Both the position numbers and the translations under genes were made by a program. A stretch of DNA of 64,000 nucleotides. It comes from Clostridia bacterium. Its GTDB lineage: Bacteria > Bacillota > Clostridia > Lachnospirales > Anaerotignaceae. The notes under the pieces were generated by a model that was not told the origin of the DNA, did no database searches, and saw only the letters and a program-made list of their open reading frames with translations. Location: the NCBI GenBank assembly GCA_022651385.1, contig JALCQR010000001.1, positions 288,589 to 352,588 of the forward strand, in the 5' to 3' direction. Positions 46,701 to 55,209 of this stretch are shown piece by piece (the first letter of the stretch is position 1; the number at the start of each line of letters is the position of its first letter).

Positions 46701-48011
46701 ATGGAAAAAAATGAATGTAAAAAAAGAGCAATAAATGCAATTGATAAAAATCGTGATAGTATATTGGCATTGTTTGATTCTGTTGCCTCAGAACCTGAAC
46801 TTGGATTTAAAGAGTTTAAAACAGCTAAAAAAATTAAAGCATTTTTTGATGAAATGAACTTTAATTATGAAGACGGAGTTGCTATTACAGGTGTAATTTC
46901 AACTCAGAAAGGCCGTTCGTCAAAACTGAAAGTTGCTGTTATGGGCGAACTGGATGCGGTTATTTCGTCTTTACATCCCCAGGCAGATAAGCAGACAGGA
47001 GCTGTTCATGCCTGCGGACATAATGCTCAGCTTGCGGCTTTAGCCGGAGTTGCAGCAGCAATTCATGATGCGAATTTAATGGCTGAATTGGACGGCGATG
47101 TTGCGCTTATGGCAGTCCCTTCTGAGGAATGCATTGAAATTGAATATCGTAACCGTTTGCGCAAAGAGGGAAAACTCAAATTCCTTGGAGGAAAACAGGA
47201 ATTTATTCGTTTGGGCAAATTTGATGATGTGGATATAGCAATAATGCAGCATACAGCTATGAGTGATGGAGGATTCAAAGCAGGCGCCGGTTCTCCATGC
47301 AACGGCTTTGTAAGCAAAATTATACATTATACGGGTAAATCCGCTCATGCCGGTTCAGAGCCATATAATGGAATAAATGCTCTTAATGCAGCTTCAATAG
47401 GCACTTTGGCCGTTCATGCACAGCGTGAAACATTCCGTGATGAGGACCATATAAGAGTACACTCCATTATGACTAAAGGCGGAGATGTTGTAAATATTGT
47501 TCCGGCAGATGTAACTTTGGAAGCTTATGTAAGAGGCGCAAATACTCCTGCCATTTTAGACGCAAGCTCAAAAGTAAACCGTGCATATAAGGCCGGCGGC
47601 GACGCTGTCGGTGCCAAAACTGATATTACTACACTTCCAGGATACATGCCTGTAGTTATGTGCGATCCTCTTTTGGACATTATGTATAAAAACATGCAGG
47701 AGCTGCTTGGAACGCAAGGGGTTGAAAGACTTTGCGCAGGTTTCGGAGGCGGCTCTACAGATGCCGGAGACGTTTCACAGATACTTCCGGTTGTACATTC
47801 ATTTTTTGGTGGCGCAGAAGGAGGTTTCCACAGCGAAAGATTCCAGATAGTAGACCGCGATTTGGCTGTGATTTCGGCTGCTAAATGTTTGACTATGGTT
47901 CTTATTGACCTTCTTTGGGATGGTGCTAAAGAGGGAATTAAGATTAAAAATGCTTATGTACCGCCTATGACAAAGGATGAATATCTCGAAAAATGGGGCG
48001 GCATAAAGTAA
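46701..48011 (+). CDS. M20-family amidohydrolase (AbgB-like)
   Basis: Encodes 436 aa. It has the M20 layout: catalytic parts GELDAV, HACGHNAQ (C105, H107), PSEEC and MQH, with an inserted dimerisation domain (GKSAHAGSEPYNGINAL), and a late FHSER histidine. In most M20D members the metal motif is GHDxH; here it is GHN-A-Q110. Related proteins hydrolyse aminobenzoyl-glutamate or N-acyl amino acids. Two membrane-protein genes follow and may take up its substrate. Confidence 0.85.
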   Translation: MEKNECKKRAINAIDKNRDSILALFDSVASEPELGFKEFKTAKKIKAFFDEMNFNYEDGVAITGVISTQKGRSSKLKVAVMGELDAVISSLHPQADKQTGAVHACGHNAQLAALAGVAAAIHDANLMAELDGDVALMAVPSEECIEIEYRNRLRKEGKLKFLGGKQEFIRLGKFDDVDIAIMQHTAMSDGGFKAGAGSPCNGFVSKIIHYTGKSAHAGSEPYNGINALNAASIGTLAVHAQRETFRDEDHIRVHSIMTKGGDVVNIVPADVTLEAYVRGANTPAILDASSKVNRAYKAGGDAVGAKTDITTLPGYMPVVMCDPLLDIMYKNMQELLGTQGVERLCAGFGGGSTDAGDVSQILPVVHSFFGGAEGGFHSERFQIVDRDLAVISAAKCLTMVLIDLLWDGAKEGIKIKNAYVPPMTKDEYLEKWGGIK

Positions 48012-48084
48012 AAATTATATGCTTAAACTGCGGTGCGGAATTTTTCAGTGAGAATCCTAAAAATTTTATTGGAGGATGAGAATA

Positions 48085-48912
48085 ATGGAAAAATTTAAAA
48101 ACACAAAGGAACTTTTGTCAAATTGGCCATTGCATATTACGTGTTTTGTAATAGTTATTATATGTGAATGTATTGGTATTATTAAAATACCAGTTGGAAA
48201 TTCCAGTATAATGCTCTTACCTATGCTTTTTGCAATGGTTATAGGCATGATTGTTTACATTTCAAAACCATTTACTTGGATTAACAGCAAATGTGATAAA
48301 ACGTCCAGCAAATTTGTTGTAATCGGTGTTTCGCTATTAATTGCTAAAATGGGCATTACATCCGGAGCTTCAATTCAAAGTGTAATAAAAGCAGGCCCGG
48401 CATTGATTTTTCAGGAGTTCGGAAATTTAGGCACTATATTCTTTGCGCTTCCTATAGCATTGCTTTTTGGTTTTAAACGTGAAAGCATTGGGCTTACCTA
48501 TTCTATAGCTCGAGAGCCGAATGTTGCCGTTATTGCAAATGAATACACGTTGGACTCACCTGAGGGCCGCGGTGTTATGATAACATATACTGTCGGAACT
48601 CTTATTGGTACAATTTTTGTAGGTCTTCTTGCCAGTATTTTGGCAATGACTCCGCTTCATCCATATGCTATTGCAATGGCATGCGGCGTAGGCAGCGGCT
48701 CTATGATGGCAGCATCTTCTGGTACTCTTATAGCACTGTTTCCGAATATGGCTGATCAGATTTCCGCATATGCAGCCACAAGCAACATACTATCAAACAT
48801 AGATGGTGTAGTTATGGCTGTTGTTATTTCAATTCCTCTTACTAACTTCCTGTACAAACATTGGGAGCCCATTATTGGAAAAAGAAAAAAGAATAAGAGT
48901 GAGAATAATTAA
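48085..48912 (+). CDS. Integral membrane protein, DUF3100-like
   Basis: Encodes 275 aa with about eight hydrophobic segments. ECIGIIKIPVGNSSIMLLPML at the start, SIAREPNVAVIANEYTLDSPEGRGVMITYTVG in the middle and GVGSGSMMAASSGTL near the end resemble DUF3100 proteins as I know them, often found beside M20 amidohydrolases. Function unknown; transport of the amidohydrolase substrate is a reasonable guess. ATG 48085 is preferred over ATG 48076, which abuts GGAGG. Confidence 0.6.
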   Translation: MEKFKNTKELLSNWPLHITCFVIVIICECIGIIKIPVGNSSIMLLPMLFAMVIGMIVYISKPFTWINSKCDKTSSKFVVIGVSLLIAKMGITSGASIQSVIKAGPALIFQEFGNLGTIFFALPIALLFGFKRESIGLTYSIAREPNVAVIANEYTLDSPEGRGVMITYTVGTLIGTIFVGLLASILAMTPLHPYAIAMACGVGSGSMMAASSGTLIALFPNMADQISAYAATSNILSNIDGVVMAVVISIPLTNFLYKHWEPIIGKRKKNKSENN

Positions 48913-48930
48913 TTTTGGGGAGGGATATCT

Positions 48931-49443
48931 ATGGCTAAAGCTAAAGAAAAATTAACGAGTGATACTTTTTTGGAATTCACTCTCGTATTACTGATTACTG
49001 CTGTTATATGCTTAATAGGAAATCTTATTTACGCTTGGGCTGCAGCCCGCGGTGCCGGTCCTGTTGACTGGGCAGCAAATTTTGTGCAAAGCGTTCCGGG
49101 CTTACTTATACTATGCGGTATTTCATGGGTTGGCTTGGTAATGGGAGCTGCTATACCCGGTCCTGTTCCTTCTATCATTTGGATTACTGTAATAGGAATT
49201 GTATTAAGTGTGCCGGGAATGCCTACAAGCAAATATGTTATTGATTCTACAAGCAAAATCGCTTTGCTTGCAACTTGTACGCCTGTTCTTGCCTATGCCG
49301 GTGTTTCGATGGGCAAAGACTGGGCTGAATTTAAAAAAATCGGCTGGAGAGGTGTTCTTGTTTCCGGCTTGGTTATGTTTGGTACATTCTTTGGTTCTGC
49401 CATTGTTGCAGAAATAATATTAAAGATTCAAGGTATAATTTAA
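48931..49443 (+). CDS. Small integral membrane protein, partner of the DUF3100-like protein
   Basis: Encodes 170 aa with about four to five hydrophobic helices (starting near 15, 50, 73, 105 and 140). Glycine/proline-rich loops (GAAIPGPVPSIIWITVIG; SVPGMPTSKYVID) suggest a transporter-like fold. I do not recognise the family with certainty. It starts 18 bp after the preceding gene and is followed by a terminator, so these two with the amidohydrolase form one unit. Confidence 0.6.
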   Translation: MAKAKEKLTSDTFLEFTLVLLITAVICLIGNLIYAWAAARGAGPVDWAANFVQSVPGLLILCGISWVGLVMGAAIPGPVPSIIWITVIGIVLSVPGMPTSKYVIDSTSKIALLATCTPVLAYAGVSMGKDWAEFKKIGWRGVLVSGLVMFGTFFGSAIVAEIILKIQGII

Positions 49444-49468
49444 GATTTTATAAGAAATAAATAAAGTA

Positions 49469-49518
49469 AAATTCCCTTAGTCGTTTCTGTTTAGCAGAAA
49501 GAGGCTGGGGAATTTTTT
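49469..49518 (+). terminator. Terminator of the amidohydrolase/membrane-protein operon
   Basis: Outer stem AAATTCCC / GGGGAATTT enclosing an inner TTTCTG/CAGAAA hairpin, with a T-run after it, 25 bp past the stop. Confidence 0.8.
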
Positions 49519-49533
49519 ATGTACTTTTTTAGA

Positions 49534-49580
49534 TTAACTGAATAAATGTCATTGACAAATATTCAGTTAAAGATTAATAT
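49534..49580 (+). promoter_or_regulatory. tetR promoter with overlapping palindromic operator
   Basis: TTAACTGAATA (49534-49544) and TATTCAGTTAA (49560-49570) are perfect 11-bp arms. At their centre is the palindrome TGTCATTGACA (49547-49557), whose right half contains the -35 TTGACA (49552-49557); TAATAT at 49575-49580 gives a 17-nt spacer. A repressor here would block RNA polymerase. A related site lies before the next gene. Confidence 0.75.
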
Positions 49581-49607
49581 AATAAAAAAACGAAAGAAGA
49601 GATAAAT

Positions 49608-50174
49608 ATGCGAATATCAAAGGCTCCGGAGATAAGAAAAAGAGAAATGATTGACACGGCAATGAAACTGTTTGCCAGCAAAGGTTATGAAGCGACAACT
49701 ATGACTGATATTGCAAAAGAGATGAATGTGGTATCAGGGCTTTGCTATAGATATTTTAAATCAAAAGAAGATTTATATAACGAGGCGCTTGAGCTTTATG
49801 CCAAAGAATGTGTTGCACCTATGATACAAATTATGGACAGGGATTACAATTCAATTAATGAGTATATTACAAAACAAAAGGAACTTTTTCGTAAAATGGA
49901 CGGAAAAGAAAAATATCATTACTTTTTCCACGCAAAGGGAAATGAAATGTTTCATAAGCAATTAGAATATTCAATGCTTAAATTGCTGCAGCCTCACATA
50001 ATAGGAATGTTTGAACGGATGAAACAAAAAAAAATTATACAGTTGGATGACTGTAAATATACTGCTTTATTTTTAATGTACGGACAAATGCCTATTATTA
50101 ATGATGACTCGATTTCGACAGAAGAAAAAATTGAGATTGAAACCAAATTAATAAAAAAAATCATACCTTTTTAA
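49608..50174 (+). CDS. TetR/AcrR-family transcription regulator
   Basis: Encodes 188 aa. The helix-turn-helix (about 8-55: KREMIDTAMKLFASKGYEATTMTDIAKEMNV, then YRYFKSKEDLY) is standard for TetR. The C-terminal domain is unassigned. A palindromic operator overlaps its promoter, indicating autoregulation, and a matching site precedes the methyltransferase gene downstream, so the two probably form a regulon. Confidence 0.88.
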   Translation: MRISKAPEIRKREMIDTAMKLFASKGYEATTMTDIAKEMNVVSGLCYRYFKSKEDLYNEALELYAKECVAPMIQIMDRDYNSINEYITKQKELFRKMDGKEKYHYFFHAKGNEMFHKQLEYSMLKLLQPHIIGMFERMKQKKIIQLDDCKYTALFLMYGQMPIINDDSISTEEKIEIETKLIKKIIPF

Positions 50175-50210
50175 TTAGCCCTGTTTTTACAGGGTATTTA
50201 ATTTAAGTAT

Positions 50211-50243
50211 CAGTGAATAAATGTCAATGACATATATTTATTA
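50211..50243 (+). promoter_or_regulatory. Second operator-like site, before the methyltransferase gene
   Basis: TGAATAAATGTCA (50214-50226) is identical to 49539-49551, and the core TGTCAATGACA (50222-50232) is a perfect palindrome differing by one central base from the tetR site. It ends 16-27 bp before the start codon at 50259. Confidence 0.7.
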
Positions 50244-50258
50244 TGAGGAGTATTATTT

Positions 50259-50885
50259 ATGAAAAAAGATAGAGAATTTAAAAATTTATCGAAAGAATAT
50301 TTTAATTCAATTGCTGAAAACTACGATAACAGCCATGACGGAAAGTTTGTAAACTGCATGTACAAAGAGCTTGTAGAAAGAGCGATTACGCTTAAAAATA
50401 AGCCACATACTATATTGGATTTGGGGTGCGGAAATGGAAATGTCATAGCTATGATATCTCAAAAAACGGATGCGGATTTATATGGCATTGACTTGTCTGA
50501 AAAAATGATTAAAGAGGCAAAAAAAAGATTGGACAAAGCTAAGCTATGTGTCGGGAATGCTGAAAAACTGCCTTATGATGATAATAAGTTTGATGTTGTG
50601 ATTTGCAATGCGTCTTTTCATCATTATCCTAAGCCGGAAATTGTATTGCAGGAAGTTAAAAGAGTATTGAAAAAAGACGGCACATTTATTTTGGGAGATC
50701 CTACATCACCTGTAAACTGGTATCTGAAATTTCTAAATTGGGCGCTTAAATTTTCAAACAGCGGTGATTTCCATATTTATGGGAAAAAAGAAATAATTAA
50801 AATGCTTGAAAAAACCGGATTTACAGTAACTAACTTGAAAAAAATAGATTTTAAAACATTTGTTTTAAATGCTAAACTTCAATAG
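50259..50885 (+). CDS. Class I SAM-dependent methyltransferase
   Basis: Encodes 208 aa. ILDLGCGNGNVIAMI is the AdoMet-binding motif I; GIDLSEKMIKEAKKRL and VVICNASFHHYPKPEIVLQEVKRVLKKDG are further Methyltransf_11/UbiE-like motifs. Substrate unknown. The upstream operator shared with the tetR gene suggests control by that TetR protein. Confidence 0.85.
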   Translation: MKKDREFKNLSKEYFNSIAENYDNSHDGKFVNCMYKELVERAITLKNKPHTILDLGCGNGNVIAMISQKTDADLYGIDLSEKMIKEAKKRLDKAKLCVGNAEKLPYDDNKFDVVICNASFHHYPKPEIVLQEVKRVLKKDGTFILGDPTSPVNWYLKFLNWALKFSNSGDFHIYGKKEIIKMLEKTGFTVTNLKKIDFKTFVLNAKLQ

Positions 50886-50929
50886 CAATACAAAAATGTT
50901 ATAGTATTAAATGTATTGAAAAATTTCTC

Positions 50930-50957
50930 TTTACAATATATGTAGTTGACGTATAAT
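50930..50957 (+). promoter_or_regulatory. Candidate promoter of the metal-homeostasis cluster
   Basis: TTTACA at 50930-50935, a 16-nt spacer and TATAAT at 50952-50957. An imperfect inverted repeat bounded by GCAT and ATGC (about 50963-50990) lies just downstream and might bind a metal regulator. It does not match a Zur or Fur box that I can name. Confidence 0.4.
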
Positions 50958-51015
50958 TAAAAGCATGACATCATAGTTATGAGTATATGCCAATTACTAT
51001 TAAGGAGGGAATAAA

Positions 51016-51945
51016 GTGACTAAAATAGACATTATATCAGGTTTTTTAGGTGCTGGGAAAACTACATTGATAAAGAAGCTTTTAGATGAGGCCCTTTCCG
51101 GAGAAAAAGTTGCTCTTATAGAAAATGAATTTGGTGAAGTTGGCATAGACGGACCGATATTAAAAAAATACGGTATTGAAATAAAAGAAATGAATTCCGG
51201 CTGTATATGCTGTACAATTGCAGGGGATTTCAGTTTGGCACTAAAAGAATTGCTTGTGCATTATCATCCAGACAGAATAATAATTGAACCTTCGGGAGTC
51301 GGCAAACTGTCGGATATTATAAAAGGCTGTGAAAAGTATTTAAAAAAGGGCTCGGTTGAGTTAAGCATGTGTATTACTGTTATTGACGCAATGAAATATA
51401 AGGTTTACCTGAAAAACTTCAGAGAATTTTATGAAAACCAGCTTGCAAACGCTAAGACAATTATTTTGAGCAGAAGCCAAAATATGAATGAAAAGGCTAT
51501 TGAAAGCATATTGGATGATATAAAAAAGCATAATCCAAAGGCACATATTATAACTACAGACTGGAAAAATGTGAGCGGCAAAAAAATAGTTGAACTTGCG
51601 GAGTCGTCAGAAGAAATACCTGGCCTTAAAACATTATTGGAACAAACTGGACATGCACATGACCATAATCATCATGCGGATGAAGTATTTCATGTTTGGG
51701 GAAAAGAAACGGCAAAAACATTTGAGCGAAATGAACTTAACAAAGTTTTAAACAGCCTTGATAATGTTCAGGGTATACTTCGAGCAAAAGGCATTGTTCG
51801 TTCTGAAAATAATAAATGGCTTCAGTTTGACTATGTGCCAAAGGAAGTAATTATAAGAGATACAACGCCAGATTGCACTGGCCGTATCTGTGTTATAGGA
51901 GAACACATAAACGAAAATGTAATTTCGAAAATGTTTGGATTATAA
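51016..51945 (+). CDS. CobW-type G3E-family metallochaperone GTPase
   Basis: Encodes 309 aa with a GTG start. The P-loop GFLGAGKTT (residues 8-16), the metal-binding SGCICC (CxCC) motif and EPSG are characteristic. A histidine-rich loop HAHDHNHHADE (about 213-223) precedes the C-terminal CobW domain. The usual NKxD guanine-specificity motif reads SRSQ at the expected place. Such GTPases deliver zinc or other metals. It heads a cluster with a permease and a YcgQ-like protein, as YciC/YcgR/YcgQ are linked in Bacillus. Confidence 0.9.
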   Translation: MTKIDIISGFLGAGKTTLIKKLLDEALSGEKVALIENEFGEVGIDGPILKKYGIEIKEMNSGCICCTIAGDFSLALKELLVHYHPDRIIIEPSGVGKLSDIIKGCEKYLKKGSVELSMCITVIDAMKYKVYLKNFREFYENQLANAKTIILSRSQNMNEKAIESILDDIKKHNPKAHIITTDWKNVSGKKIVELAESSEEIPGLKTLLEQTGHAHDHNHHADEVFHVWGKETAKTFERNELNKVLNSLDNVQGILRAKGIVRSENNKWLQFDYVPKEVIIRDTTPDCTGRICVIGEHINENVISKMFGL

Positions 51946-51954
51946 GAGGTATAT

Positions 51955-53529
51955 ATGATATACATAGATATAATTACGGGTTTTTTGGAAAGCGGCAAAA
52001 CCACTTTTATCAATGAACTTCTGGAAAATGAAGCATTTGAGGAATATAATAAAATTGTACTTGTTATTTGCGAAGCGGGATTTACTCAATATGACGAAAA
52101 TGAGCTTAAAAGATTGAATGTAGTACCTATTTTTTTGGAAAATGAATCAGATTTGACTAATAATTTATTTAATAGCATAGAAAGTAAATATTGTCCGGAT
52201 TATGTACTTGTCGAATACAACGGCACTTGGAATATTTCAAAAATAATTGGTTTAAAAACGCCAAAGTTTTATAAACTTAGAAATATAATTTTAATAAGCA
52301 ATGCTGAAAGCTTCGATAATCAACTGGACAATATGGCATCGCTTATGCAACCACATATATTAAACAGCGATGTTGTGGTTTTTAACCGATTTAAAAAGTT
52401 AAACGAAAAAGCACAAAAAAAATTAGCCAAAGTCATAAAAAATATTAATCCAAAAACAAAAGTTACATTTTACAAAAGATTTAGGCGGGATAAAATATTA
52501 AAAGAACGGTTTATAATGTCTAAAGACAGCGATGAAAAGCTGTCAAATATGACGACAGATATTGAAATAAGTGCTCTGCTAATATTATGTTATGCTGTTA
52601 TATGTGTGTTTAGAGAGCAAAATACTTATACTTATATACAGTATATGGCAACGGTGTTTTTAGGTATTCTTATGCAGGCAATACCATTTATACTTTTAGG
52701 CGCTTTTATTTCGTCAATTATTCAGATATTTACTTCAAACGGATGGATTATGAGGCAAATATCCAAAGGCAGATGGTATTCTTTTTTAATAGCCGCTTTT
52801 GCAGGAATTTTTATGCCTATATGTGATTGTGGAATGGTGCCTATAATATCAGGCCTGTTAAAAAAGAATACGCCATTGCCGCAGACAATGACTTTTTGGT
52901 TATCTTCCTCAGCTGTAAGTCCAGTTGTTATTCTTTCTATGCTGTATGCATTTCCGGATAAACCATATCTGGCTGTGGTTAGGTTTATAGCAGGTTTATT
53001 TATAGGTATTACGGTAGGCCTTATATTAAAGCTGTTTAATTTGGAAACCGGAGATGTGGTGTGTCAAACAAGAAGAGTTCAGAGAATAGGAAAAGATATA
53101 CTTGATTTAAAATACAAAGGTTTAATGGGAAAAATTGAGGCGGTTTTTGCAGGAGCCAAAGTTGAATTTTTCAGAGTGGCAGAATATGTTATAGTCGGAG
53201 CTTTAATATCGGCTGTACTGCAAACAGTTCTGCCTCAGACAATGAAAAACATTATTGGACAAAATATTATTATTCAGTTTGTAATTATGATTGCAGCGTC
53301 AATGCTTATGTCTACATGCTCAACTTCAAATGCTTTTATTGGAAGAAGTTTTTCAAATAACTTTTCAACTGTTCCGATTTTATCATTTATCATTGTTGGC
53401 CCAATGCTTGATTTGAAAAACATGATAATGCTTTCGGAAATTCTTAAAAAAAGATTTTTGTTTTTCCTTGCTTTTCTTGTGATTTTAGAAAGTATTATTG
53501 TTTTCGGAGCTTTGTCATTTTGTTTTTAA
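51955..53529 (+). CDS. CobW-like domain fused to a DUF318/ArsP-type permease
   Basis: Encodes 524 aa. Residues 1-200 resemble a G3E GTPase: P-loop GFLESGKTT at 8-16 and VLVEYNGTW in place of IEPSG. The CxCC metal motif is missing, and the G4 region reads NRFKK. From about 205 on are 8-10 membrane helices of a YcgR-type permease, with the paired cysteine motifs CDCGMVP and CSTSNAF typical of PF03773-like proteins. No stop or frameshift separates the halves, so this is a true single reading frame. Likely a metal exporter or importer with built-in regulatory domain. Confidence 0.85.
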   Translation: MIYIDIITGFLESGKTTFINELLENEAFEEYNKIVLVICEAGFTQYDENELKRLNVVPIFLENESDLTNNLFNSIESKYCPDYVLVEYNGTWNISKIIGLKTPKFYKLRNIILISNAESFDNQLDNMASLMQPHILNSDVVVFNRFKKLNEKAQKKLAKVIKNINPKTKVTFYKRFRRDKILKERFIMSKDSDEKLSNMTTDIEISALLILCYAVICVFREQNTYTYIQYMATVFLGILMQAIPFILLGAFISSIIQIFTSNGWIMRQISKGRWYSFLIAAFAGIFMPICDCGMVPIISGLLKKNTPLPQTMTFWLSSSAVSPVVILSMLYAFPDKPYLAVVRFIAGLFIGITVGLILKLFNLETGDVVCQTRRVQRIGKDILDLKYKGLMGKIEAVFAGAKVEFFRVAEYVIVGALISAVLQTVLPQTMKNIIGQNIIIQFVIMIAASMLMSTCSTSNAFIGRSFSNNFSTVPILSFIIVGPMLDLKNMIMLSEILKKRFLFFLAFLVILESIIVFGALSFCF

Positions 53530-53539
53530 GGAGAATTAA

Positions 53540-54457
53540 ATGTTTAGAAGAAATAATAAAGAAGCTATTATTCAAATAATACTTTTGCTGGCTACCGCGT
53601 GTTTGCTTACGTATGCGATTATAAGCAAAGAGGCTACGTATTATGTGCATCCGAGATTTTTTTTAGGAATAAAAGTTTCGATTGTTATTATAGTGTTATT
53701 TGCAATAAGTTTGCTGTCAAAAATACATAAGGCCAGACATAACGTAAGTCTGCGGCGATATATGATTTTTGTAATTCCGCTGGCAGCGGCTATTTTATTT
53801 CCGGCATCCGGTGTAAGCGGCAAAGAAACAACCATGAGTATAAGCAATTTTTCACCATATAAAAACAATCAGGTAAATACGGACACAAATAATAATACAA
53901 ATAGCAATGCAGGTAATACGTATGACTATTCCGAAGGTACAGAGAATTCAAGCAGTTACCAAGGCGACAGCCAAAGCTTTTCCGGAGATACAACAAATAT
54001 AAACAGCTATCCCGATAATGATGCCGGCTTAGAAACTTCATCTGATGATTCGAAAGACTATTCTGAGCAATATTTACAATATGAAAAGGACGGAGTAATG
54101 GTCATAAATGACGATATTTTTGCCCAATGGTATTGCGATTTATATGCTCATCCTGATAGTTTTAAGGGAAAAAGATGTCAATACCTTGCTCAGGTATATT
54201 CAATGGATGACGGAAAGCCAAATCAATTTTTGGCAGGAAGATACTTTATGGTATGCTGTATAGCAGATTTGGTCGGGTATGGAATAATCTGTGAAAGTGA
54301 TAAAAGAAGTCAGTTAAAAGATGATGAATGGATTACTGTTACAGGCACAATAGATGAATGTGAATATAACGGCAGTGTGGCTCCTATACTTAAGGATGTT
54401 ACAATTACAAAAGCACAGGCACCTGACATTGTGTATGTTTATTATAACGGCAACTAA
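53540..54457 (+). CDS. YcgQ-like membrane protein (TIGR03943/DUF1980)
   Basis: Encodes 305 aa. Three hydrophobic helices (about 9-28, 36-57, 73-92) are followed by a Ser/Asn/Thr-rich extracytoplasmic linker and a C-terminal domain with YFMVCCIADLVGYGIICES and EWITVTGTID, the signature of YcgQ-type proteins. This family is almost always next to a YcgR-type permease, as here, and is linked to zinc in Bacillus. It starts 10 bp after the fusion gene. Confidence 0.85.
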   Translation: MFRRNNKEAIIQIILLLATACLLTYAIISKEATYYVHPRFFLGIKVSIVIIVLFAISLLSKIHKARHNVSLRRYMIFVIPLAAAILFPASGVSGKETTMSISNFSPYKNNQVNTDTNNNTNSNAGNTYDYSEGTENSSSYQGDSQSFSGDTTNINSYPDNDAGLETSSDDSKDYSEQYLQYEKDGVMVINDDIFAQWYCDLYAHPDSFKGKRCQYLAQVYSMDDGKPNQFLAGRYFMVCCIADLVGYGIICESDKRSQLKDDEWITVTGTIDECEYNGSVAPILKDVTITKAQAPDIVYVYYNGN

Positions 54458-54488
54458 AATAAAAATGCCAGACTTTTTAATTTTACTC

Positions 54489-54539
54489 TTGGAAAATTAT
54501 TTTATATAAAGTAATATGTAATTAATATAGCTAACTTAA
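54489..54539 (+). promoter_or_regulatory. Candidate promoter and shared 14-bp element before the HD-GYP gene
   Basis: TTGGAA at 54489-54494, a 17-nt spacer and TAATAT at 54512-54517. Downstream, TATAGCTAACTTAA (54526-54539) is the exact reverse complement of 55223-55236 in the DUF3793 promoter, suggesting a common regulator. Confidence 0.5.
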
Positions 54540-54570
54540 ATTTTTAATATTTATGTTAGGAGTAATTACA

Positions 54571-55188
54571 GTGAATAAATGTAAAATTTGCAATCAGTGT
54601 ATTGATTATCATGAAATTATAGAATGTATTGTAAGCGCTTTGGACGCAAAAGACCCTTATACGGCGGGGCATTCTCAAAGGGTAAGCGACATGACTTTGA
54701 AATTATGTGAGCTTATGGAGCTTGATAATGAGGAAACAGAAAAAATACATATTGCGGCTCATCTTCATGATATCGGGAAAATAGGAGTGCCGGACGCTGT
54801 TTTGAATAAGACAACCAAACTAAATGATGAGGAATGGGAAGAAATGAAAAAACATCCTCAGATTGGTGCCGACATATTAAGTAAATCACAACATTTAAGT
54901 GAACTGAAAGATATAGTTTTATGCCATCATGAACGTTTTGACGGAAAAGGATATCCAAGAGGCCTGAAAGGAGAACAAATTCCGTTTGGCGCAAGAATTA
55001 TTGCAGTCTGCGACTCTATAGATGCCATGACTTCAAACAGAAGCTATCGTAAGGCATACAGTTTTGATTACTGTTACAAAGAAATAAAAAAGAATATTGG
55101 AACTATGTATGACCCTGCAATTGGTCAGTATGTACTTAAACACTGGGATAAAATTATAAATGCTGCCGGAAAGAAAATGGAAGAATAG
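54571..55188 (+). CDS. HD-GYP-domain protein with N-terminal C-x2-C-x2-C motif
   Basis: Encodes 205 aa with a GTG start preceded by TTAGGAG at 8-9 nt (ATG 54553 lies before that site). Cys4, Cys7 and Cys10 form CKICNQC. The rest is an HD-GYP domain: GHSQRVSDM, HLHDIGKIGVPD, HPQIGADIL, HHERFDGKGYPRGLKGEQIP. Such domains hydrolyse cyclic di-GMP or related molecules using an iron or mixed metal centre. No receiver or sensor domain apart from the cysteine motif. Confidence 0.85.
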   Translation: MNKCKICNQCIDYHEIIECIVSALDAKDPYTAGHSQRVSDMTLKLCELMELDNEETEKIHIAAHLHDIGKIGVPDAVLNKTTKLNDEEWEEMKKHPQIGADILSKSQHLSELKDIVLCHHERFDGKGYPRGLKGEQIPFGARIIAVCDSIDAMTSNRSYRKAYSFDYCYKEIKKNIGTMYDPAIGQYVLKHWDKIINAAGKKMEE

Positions 55189-55209
55189 ATATACGATTAT
55201 ATTAAAGTG

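Noticed and set aside
51016..51945. Reading the CobW gene as a cobalamin-synthesis enzyme
   Set aside because: No cobalamin genes are nearby; the neighbours are metal-permease type, so a general metallochaperone role is more likely.
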